In this document: positions 6,741 to 11,672 of the stretch, one piece after another | How positions within the stretch are numbered: the first letter of the stretch is position 1 | How the letters are laid out: each line of letters starts with the position of its first letter | Assembly: GCA_964564475.1 (NCBI GenBank) | Contig: CAZMBM010000067.1 | Span: 1-11,672, forward strand | Direction: 5' to 3' | DNA: 11,672 nt | Origin: CG1-02-35-72 sp964564475 | GTDB lineage: Bacteria > Bacteroidota > Bacteroidia > Flavobacteriales > Flavobacteriaceae | The notes under the pieces: generated by a model | The model's database searches: none | What the model was told of the DNA's origin: nothing | Seen by the model: the letters and a program-made list of their open reading frames with translations, nothing else | Translations under genes and position numbers: made by a program

Positions 6741-8239
6741 CCCGAAGCCATTAGATATTTGGCTAAAAAGTACAATATAGATATTGAAGAAACCGAACAA
6801 ACCGACGCACAAAAACAGGAAGCCAATGAACGCGAGAGCATGTTTTTGGTCACCCAATTCGCTGCCGATTATTTTCACGAGATTCTCTTAAACGACACCC
6901 AAGGTAAAGCCATTGGCCTGTCGTATTTTAAAGAACGCGGTTTTAGACAAGATACAATCGAAAAATTTAAATTGGGCTACGCTTTAAATAAGCGAGATGC
7001 CTTTACCAAAACGGCTTTAGACAAAGGCTACAAATTAGATTATTTAGACAAAACCGGTCTGACAATTGTAAGAGAGAATGCCTCTTTCGACCGTTTTAAA
7101 GGACGTGTTATTTTTCCGATTCTCAGTATGAGTGGTCGTGTGTTGGGTTTTGGTGCGCGTATTTTAACATCTGATAAGAATATTGCCAAATATCTCAATT
7201 CACCCGAGAGCGACATTTATCATAAAAGTAAAATATTATATGGTATTTACCATGCCAAACAGGCTATTTCGCGTACCGATAATTGTTATTTGGTAGAAGG
7301 TTATACCGATGTTATTTCATTACATCAAAACGGGATAGAAAATGTTGTGTCGTCATCGGGAACAGCCCTAACACCCGATCAAATAAGGCTTATAAGCCGC
7401 TTAACAAAAAATATTACCGTTCTATTTGACGGCGATGCCGCTGGTATAAAAGCATCGTTTAGGGGAATAGACCTCATTTTAGCCGAAGGCTTAAACGTTA
7501 AAGTTCTAACCTTTCCCGAAGGCGATGACCCCGACAGTTTTGCCGCCAAAAATTCTAGTGCCGATATAAAATATTATTTAGAAACCGAAGCCAAAGATTT
7601 TATCACGTTTAAAGTGTCTTTATTGATGGAAGAGGCACAAAATGACCCTGTAAAAAAAGCAGGTCTTATTCGCGATATTGTGGCGAGTATTTCTAAAATT
7701 CCCGATATGATTCAGCGCGAAATCTATATTCAAGAATGCGCCAGAATTATGACGATTTCAGAAAGTGTACTCTTTAACGAGCTGGCTCAAGTTAGCAAAA
7801 AATCAGCTAATGAAGCGATACGTCGTCTAAAACAAACACAGAATCAAGCTTTTAAGCTTGTTAAAAAAGAGTCAATTTCTACAATAGATACTCTTTTTAA
7901 TTTAGAACGCGAGATTATTAAAATCCTTTTGCTTTACGGTAATGAACAAACCGACTTTGTAGATTTTATTACCGTTACAAATGCCGATGGCACCGAAGTG
8001 ATAGAAAAACAAATAATTACCAATACGGTAGCCCAAGAGGTGTATTTGCAACTTCAAGAAGATGAAATTGCTTTTTCTAACAGTCTGTTTCAAGAGATTT
8101 ATTACGAAATTATTCACCAACTAAATCAGAATGAAAAAATAAACATTGACGCTTTTATTACCCATAAGTCGCCCGAAGTGTCTCAAGTTATTACAGATAT
8201 TTTGATGGAAGACGAAAAGCACAGTTTAAGCGACTGGCA
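6741..8239 (+). CDS. dnaG: DnaG DNA primase, partial (both ends missing in gaps)
   Basis: The visible part is 499 codons of bacterial primase, which makes RNA primers at the replication fork. It begins at a segment (PEAIRYLAKKYNI) matching the end of the zinc-binding region, around residue 85-90 of the family. Then follow the RNA polymerase core motifs FKGRVIFPI (119-127 of the visible part) and LGFGAR (135-140), and the TOPRIM motifs EGYTD (186-190), SGTALT (206-211), DGDAAG (230-235) and EGDDPDSF (260-267). All expected acidic metal-binding residues are present. The remaining roughly 230 residues form the helical C-terminal region that contacts DnaB helicase. The last complete codon is W499, and the frame is open into the second gap. 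A family length near 650 suggests about 60 C-terminal residues are lost. This gene is the sole content of its contig. Confidence 0.93.
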
Positions 8240-8339
8240 NNNNNNNNNNNNNNNNNNNNNNNNNNNNNNNNNNNNNNNNNNNNNNNNNNNNNNNNNNNNN
8301 NNNNNNNNNNNNNNNNNNNNNNNNNNNNNNNNNNNNNNN
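8240..8339. other. Assembly gap (100 N) between dnaG and nadE
   Basis: Again exactly 100 N, so the length is nominal. It hides the dnaG C-terminus (about 60 codons by family length) and the last roughly 13 codons of nadE, which runs toward it on the opposite strand. About 220 bases are needed for these alone, more than the 100 shown. From memory of flavobacterial gene order, a small response-regulator gene often sits between dnaG and nadE, and there could be one here too. Confidence 0.95.
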
Positions 8340-9088
8340 GTCATTTTGTGTTTATTGGCATTATGAAGTCGTGTATAAATGGCAAAAACCTCTTTTTGAC
8401 GGCCTTCAAAGTCTTCTAATTTGGCATTTTTTTCGGCCATTTCCATAGCCCATTCCAGTTCGGGGTAACTGGCGCCCAGTTGGTCTTCGTCAGTACGGTC
8501 ATCTCCCCAAAGGCCATCTGTTGGGGGGGCAACTAAAATATCTTGACTGACACCCAAATGTTTGGCAAGAATATACACTTCGGTTTTGGTTAGGTCGGCA
8601 ATAGGGCTTAAATCTACACCGCCGTCACCGTATTTGGTGTAAAAACCCACACCAAAATCTTCTACTTTATTACCGGTGCCGGCTACCAAATAATTGTGCA
8701 AACCGGCAAAATAATACAGGGTCGTCATTCTTAGTCGGGCACGTGTGTTTACCAAAGCCATATGACGCGCTTCTTCACTTTCAACTGTTGGAAAAGCCTG
8801 AATCATACCGTTGAAAACATCAGATAAAGCTACTTTTTCAAAATAAACGGTATCGTATTTTTTTTGTAACCAATTAATATGTGAGTGGGCTCTGTCTATT
8901 TGGTTTTTGGCTTGGTGAATAGGCATATCTACACATAAAGTAGGCAATCCTGTCTTGGCGCAAAGCGTAGAAGCAAGTGCCGAATCTATGCCGCCGGAGA
9001 CACCAATTACAAATCCTTTTGAATGAGCTGTTTGTGCATAATTTTTTAACCAATTAACAATGTGATTTGTAATTTTTTCTGCCCTCAT
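8340..9088 (-). CDS. nadE: NadE, ammonia-dependent NAD+ synthetase (C-terminal end missing)
   Basis: Catalyses the last step of NAD synthesis: adenylation then amidation of nicotinic acid adenine dinucleotide. The N-type ATP pyrophosphatase P-loop is SGGIDS (31-36). Further family motifs are NTRARLR (114-120), GTGNKVED (137-144), KYGDGGVDLSPIADLTKTEV (152-171), PPTDGLW (188-194) and DQLG (202-205). There is no glutaminase (nitrilase) domain before the synthetase, so free ammonia is the expected nitrogen donor. The visible part is 249 codons plus AC of codon 250 (Thr). With a usual length near 262, only a dozen or so C-terminal residues lie in the gap. The ATG at 9088 is preceded by an exact TAnnTTTG element on the same strand. 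It is divergent from gldB, with 71 bases between the start codons. Confidence 0.95.
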
Positions 9089-9104
9089 ATAGCAAACTAT
9101 TTAG

Positions 9105-9112
9105 TAGTTTTG
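9105..9112 (+). promoter_or_regulatory. Putative -7 element of gldBC
   Basis: TAGTTTTG is an exact TAnnTTTG match 47 bases before the gldB ATG. No TTG lies 17-23 bases upstream, so the -33 half is not supported. It sits seven bases from the oppositely oriented element assigned to nadE. Confidence 0.38.
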
Positions 9113-9119
9113 TTGCCTG

Positions 9120-9127
9120 CAAAAATA
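9120..9127 (-). promoter_or_regulatory. Putative -7 element of nadE
   Basis: The minus strand reads TATTTTTG, an exact TAnnTTTG match 31 bases before the nadE ATG. A minus-strand TTG lies 25 bases upstream, slightly beyond the usual 17-23 spacing. The region upstream of this element is the transcribed region of gldB, so polymerases at the two promoters would occupy the same DNA. Confidence 0.4.
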
Positions 9128-9159
9128 GGTAATTATTTAATTTTTGTAAGCACAACTTT

Positions 9160-10128
9160 ATGAGACTTATTAAACATCTTTTTTTATTGGTTTTGGCAGC
9201 ACTGCTTTTTGTGCGTTGTACCTCTAAAGAGTCATTAAATATAGACACATCGGCTATAAGTATAAAGTTAGATATCATTCGTTTTGACAGTATATTTTTT
9301 ACGGCCTCGTCAAAAGACCTGCCAAAAATTAAAAAAGAATTTGTGTATTTATTTCCCTCAGATGTTCCCGACAGTATTTGGTTGGCCAAAATGCACAATC
9401 CCGACTCCCGTTACTTATTTGATGAAGTTCAAAAAACCTTTACGGATTTTAAGGTAGAAAAAAAGGAACTCAGTCAGTTGTTTAAACATATAAAATATTA
9501 TTTTCCGAAATTTAAAGCCCCAAAAGTGGTGACCTTGATTTCTGATATAGATTACAATAACAAAGTCATTTACGCCGATAGTTTGTTACTCGTTTCGTTA
9601 GACATGTATCTGGGAAAAGAGCATAATGTTTATCAAAATTTTCCTCAATACATTAAAAACAGCTATTCAAAAGAATACCTCCCTGTTGATGTAGCCCAAA
9701 AAATAGCTTTAAAAAGTGTCCCTAAACAAAAGACACGTACTTTTATTGAAAGATGTGTACAAAGAGGTAAACAGTTGTATGCCGCTAAGGCTTTTATCCC
9801 TTCTGCGCCGGATAGTTTATTACTAGATTACAGCTCAAAAAAAATGGCTTGGGCCAATACTAATCAAGAATTTGTGTGGCGCTATTTTATAGATAAAAAA
9901 ATGCTCTTTAATACCGATAAAAATTTGTACAACCGTTTTTTGGCAGAAGCGCCTTTTTCAAAATTTTACTTAGAAATTGACCGAAAAAGTCCCGGAAGTA
10001 TTGGGGCTTTTATAGGCTATAAAATTGTGACATCTTTTATGCAAAACAACTCAATAAGTCTTACTGAGATGCTACAAACCCCAAATGACATACTTTTTAA
10101 ACAATCTAAATACAAACCCAGAAACTAA
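9160..10128 (+). CDS. gldB: GldB, gliding motility-associated lipoprotein
   Basis: A 322-residue envelope protein of the GldB family, required for gliding in Flavobacterium johnsoniae and linked with the Bacteroidota gliding/type IX secretion apparatus, although its biochemical role is not settled. A basic-hydrophobic signal (1-18) leads to C20, the expected lipidated cysteine. The preceding residues are F-V-R, so arginine occupies the -1 position where Gly, Ala or Ser is usual. Recognisable family segments are IIRFDSIFF (39-47), SLDMYLG (146-152) and the glycine-rich SPGSIGAFIGYKIV (277-290). Length is typical. The start at 9160 gives the signal peptide immediately. The stop TAA overlaps the gldC ATG by one base (TAATG), so translation of the pair is probably coupled. 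No other gld genes are in the window, and homologues also occur in non-gliding species. Confidence 0.9.
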   Translation: MRLIKHLFLLVLAALLFVRCTSKESLNIDTSAISIKLDIIRFDSIFFTASSKDLPKIKKEFVYLFPSDVPDSIWLAKMHNPDSRYLFDEVQKTFTDFKVEKKELSQLFKHIKYYFPKFKAPKVVTLISDIDYNNKVIYADSLLLVSLDMYLGKEHNVYQNFPQYIKNSYSKEYLPVDVAQKIALKSVPKQKTRTFIERCVQRGKQLYAAKAFIPSAPDSLLLDYSSKKMAWANTNQEFVWRYFIDKKMLFNTDKNLYNRFLAEAPFSKFYLEIDRKSPGSIGAFIGYKIVTSFMQNNSISLTEMLQTPNDILFKQSKYKPRN

Positions 10129-10457
10129 TGACAAATACGATAGAATTTAAAATAAGATTAGACGAAAATAAAGTTCCCGAAAACATTACATGGAGCGCCC
10201 CGCAAAGTGCTATAAATGACGCAGAAACCAAAGCCATTATGATAGCTGTTTGGGATAACAAGGCTCACGAAACACTTAAAATGGACTTGTGGACAAAAGA
10301 TATGCCTTTACACGATATGAAATTATTTTTTCACCAAACCTTACTCACTATGGCCGATACTTTTGAACGCGCCTCGAGCGACGAAAAAATGAGTGCCACT
10401 ATGCGCGATTTCTGTGATTATTTTGCCGAAAAGCAGGGTTTAAAAAAAGAAAATTAA
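10128..10457 (+). CDS. gldC: GldC, gliding motility-associated protein
   Basis: A 109-residue soluble protein with no signal peptide or membrane segment, so presumably cytoplasmic. It matches the GldC family from end to end. Characteristic segments are LDENKVPENITW (11-22), ETKAIMIAVWD (33-43), DLWTKDMPLHDMKLFFHQTL (53-72), TFERA (78-82) and the end around MRDFCDYFAEK. In F. johnsoniae, GldC accompanies GldB and improves rather than strictly enables motility; its molecular function is unknown. The ATG at 10128 shares its A with the gldB stop codon, so it depends on gldB for transcription and probably for translation. Its own stop codon overlaps that of the convergent folK-dNK gene in the tetranucleotide TTAA (10454-10457), leaving no room for a terminator between the genes. 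Confidence 0.93.
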   Translation: MTNTIEFKIRLDENKVPENITWSAPQSAINDAETKAIMIAVWDNKAHETLKMDLWTKDMPLHDMKLFFHQTLLTMADTFERASSDEKMSATMRDFCDYFAEKQGLKKEN

Positions 10458-11599
10458 TTAGCAATAGGGCTTTCGTGTTTTATAATGCTTTGTATAACAC
10501 TTGTATAGTCTTTTAGATTGCTCACAAAGTCTAGTTCAGATACGTCAATTATAAGTGTATTGAGCTTGGGTTCTGATTTAATAAAGTTAGAATACCCTTG
10601 ATGAATTTTATCTAAATAAGTAGCTGTAATATCTTGCTCGTAATCGCGTCCGCGCTTTTTAATATTCTCTAACAAACGTTCGGTACTCTGATACAAATAC
10701 ACATACAAATCGGGTTTGGTAATTTCTTTGTACATAACGTCAAACATACGGCGGTACAATTTGTATTCTTCGTGCGATAAGGTGACTTGTGCAAAAATAA
10801 GCGATTTAAAAATGTAGTAATCAGAGACTATAAAATTTTTGAATAAATCAAACTGGGCCAAATCATCGGTCAGTTGTTGGTAGCGGTCGGCCAAAAAACT
10901 CATTTCAAGCGGAAAGGCATAACGCTCTTTATCTTTGTAAAATTTGGGTAAAAAAGGGTTATCGGCAAAACGCTCTAACACAATTTTAGCGTTAAAATCA
11001 TCAGACATAAGTTTGGCCAACGATGTTTTGCCCGCCCCAATATTACCTTCAATGGCAATGTAATTATACTTTTCTACCAAAGACAGCGGACGGTTTATGT
11101 TAAGGTCTAATTTTTCTATTTCAGAATCGTCACTACAACCGTGTTGTAAATCAATTAATACGGTTTTTTTTGTAATAGGATGTCTTAAATTGGGGGCGAT
11201 TTCTGCCAAAGGAACCATCACAAATTTGCGTTTTAGCATGTCTTTATGTGGTACGATGAGGTTTTTTGAAAAAATAACCTCATCGTCAAAAAGTAAGATG
11301 TCAATATCAATGCTTCTAGATTGATAGCTGTCAGATTTTTTGCGAACACGCCCCAATTGTTGTTCAATTTCCAGGAGCTTTTCCAGTAAGACTTCAGGTT
11401 GTAAATGGGTCATTACCTGTAGGCAAATATTTAAAAAATCAGCGCCTTTAAAACCCCACGAGGCTGTCTTGTAAACAGATGATATCTTGACGATTGTCCC
11501 AATATTTAAGGCGATTAAATCAACAGCACTTTGTAAATTTTGTAACGAATGGCCTTTATTGCTACCAATAGATAAATATGTAGTGCGTTGTATCTTCAT
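10454..11599 (-). CDS. folK: Bifunctional FolK (HPPK) - deoxynucleoside kinase fusion
   Basis: A 381-residue two-domain protein. Residues about 6-150 are HPPK, which transfers pyrophosphate from ATP to 6-hydroxymethyl-7,8-dihydropterin in folate synthesis. Support comes from LSIGSN (9-14), N57, E79, GRVRK (83-87), the Mg-binding aspartates D98 and D100 in RSIDIDIL, and VPHKDM (116-121), all aligning with E. coli HPPK. After a linker of about 25 residues, residues 178-375 form a deoxynucleoside kinase of the dCK/dGK type. Its P-loop is GNIGAGKT (185-192), followed by the catalytic E209 in LERF, FLADRY (235-240) and the arginine-rich lid KKRGRDYEQ (314-322). Both halves look intact and are in one frame with no stop between them. 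The preferred deoxynucleoside cannot be read from sequence. I recall similar fusions in other Bacteroidota. Confidence 0.94.
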   Translation of the reverse strand: MKIQRTTYLSIGSNKGHSLQNLQSAVDLIALNIGTIVKISSVYKTASWGFKGADFLNICLQVMTHLQPEVLLEKLLEIEQQLGRVRKKSDSYQSRSIDIDILLFDDEVIFSKNLIVPHKDMLKRKFVMVPLAEIAPNLRHPITKKTVLIDLQHGCSDDSEIEKLDLNINRPLSLVEKYNYIAIEGNIGAGKTSLAKLMSDDFNAKIVLERFADNPFLPKFYKDKERYAFPLEMSFLADRYQQLTDDLAQFDLFKNFIVSDYYIFKSLIFAQVTLSHEEYKLYRRMFDVMYKEITKPDLYVYLYQSTERLLENIKKRGRDYEQDITATYLDKIHQGYSNFIKSEPKLNTLIIDVSELDFVSNLKDYTSVIQSIIKHESPIAN

Positions 11600-11618
11600 A
11601 AAGCGATTACAAAATAAC

Positions 11619-11626
11619 TAAAACTA
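11619..11626 (-). promoter_or_regulatory. Possible -7 element of folK-dNK
   Basis: The minus strand reads TAGTTTTA, a seven-of-eight match to TAnnTTTG, 19 bases before the ATG. A second near match (TTATTTTG, 11610-11617) lies immediately downstream of it on that strand, so the exact element is ambiguous. There is no clear -33 partner. Confidence 0.22.
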
Positions 11627-11639
11627 TCGCATAAAATTT

Positions 11640-11647
11640 TATCTTTA
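11640..11647 (+). promoter_or_regulatory. Possible -7 element for a divergent gene beyond the window
   Basis: TATCTTTA on the plus strand, followed by C, is the same nonamer as in the proposed clpP promoter (4720-4728). No start codon follows within the remaining 25 bases, so the gene it would serve begins outside the window. It is a motif match only, in very AT-rich DNA. Confidence 0.25.
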
Positions 11648-11672
11648 CAGCGCAACTTATAAACATTTTAAA

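Noticed and set aside
6410..6878. Antisense open frames over the clpX 3' end, gap and dnaG 5' part
   Set aside because: They cross the N run, have no recognisable family features, and lie opposite strongly conserved coding sequence.
8183..8339. Extension of the nadE frame through the gap to 8183
   Set aside because: The residues beyond the gap are the reverse complement of dnaG. The true nadE end lies inside the gap, about a dozen codons after the visible sequence.
5424..8366. A single 980-residue ClpX-primase protein running on through the second gap
   Set aside because: The frame is open only because N is translated as unknown residues. The flanking parts match two separate, well-known proteins, each missing an expected end, and the stretch after 8339 is antisense to nadE.
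9054..9398. A 114-residue minus-strand open frame over the nadE-gldB intergenic region
   Set aside because: It overlaps the start of gldB antisense, covers both probable promoters, and has no recognisable protein features. gldB is supported by family match and a signal peptide.
11309..11320. Replacement of the E. coli HPPK W-G-P before the Mg-binding motif by Y-Q-S
   Set aside because: The catalytic R and both aspartates are kept, and from memory similar residues occur in other Bacteroidota FolK proteins, so it is more likely clade-typical than a defect.
1..11672. Search for mobile elements, CRISPR arrays, toxin-antitoxin or defence genes, tRNA and rRNA
   Set aside because: No transposase or integrase motifs, no spaced direct repeats, no recognisable RNA gene, and every large frame is a known housekeeping or envelope family.

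Overview
The window is an AT-rich chromosomal segment from a member of the Bacteroidota, most likely class Flavobacteriia. Four things point there. The gliding-motility pair gldB-gldC is present. The HPPK-deoxynucleoside kinase fusion is of a kind I associate with this phylum. Bacteroidota-type promoter elements (TAnnTTTG) lie upstream of several genes. Shine-Dalgarno sequences are almost absent. Two runs of exactly 100 N (6641-6740 and 8240-8339) show that this is a draft scaffold, so the three contig pieces were joined by scaffolding.

Layout. At the left, rseP (intramembrane protease, minus strand) diverges from a SCO1/SenC-type copper chaperone (plus strand). Next come feoA and feoB, a ferrous-iron importer operon with its own probable promoter and a TTG-initiated feoA. 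Then come clpP and clpX, the two halves of the ClpXP protease, 11 bases apart. clpX runs into the first N gap with only a few codons missing. The middle contig (6741-8239) holds only dnaG (primase), which lacks its N-terminal zinc-binding domain and its C-terminal end because of the two gaps. The right contig opens inside the 3' end of nadE (minus strand). nadE diverges from gldB-gldC (plus strand), whose stop and start codons overlap by one base. gldC meets the minus-strand folK-dNK fusion gene tail to tail, and the two stop codons overlap. The last 73 bases are the folK-dNK upstream region, with a possible divergent promoter for a gene outside the window.

How the genes relate. This is a housekeeping and envelope region: membrane proteolysis (RseP), cytochrome oxidase or redox maturation (SCO), iron uptake (FeoAB), cytosolic protein quality control (ClpXP), replication priming (DnaG), NAD synthesis (NadE), gliding/type IX secretion-associated proteins (GldB, GldC), and folate plus deoxynucleotide salvage (FolK-dNK). 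I see no mobile element, CRISPR array, rRNA, tRNA, phage gene or defence system, and no convincing sign of horizontal transfer. No stretch longer than about 150 bases lacks a gene apart from the N gaps. The observations most worth a second look are the FolK-dNK fusion, the palindrome at the feoA promoter, the arginine in the GldB lipobox, and the two gaps, which create an apparent ClpX-DnaG fusion. I did not find a clearly undescribed system here.
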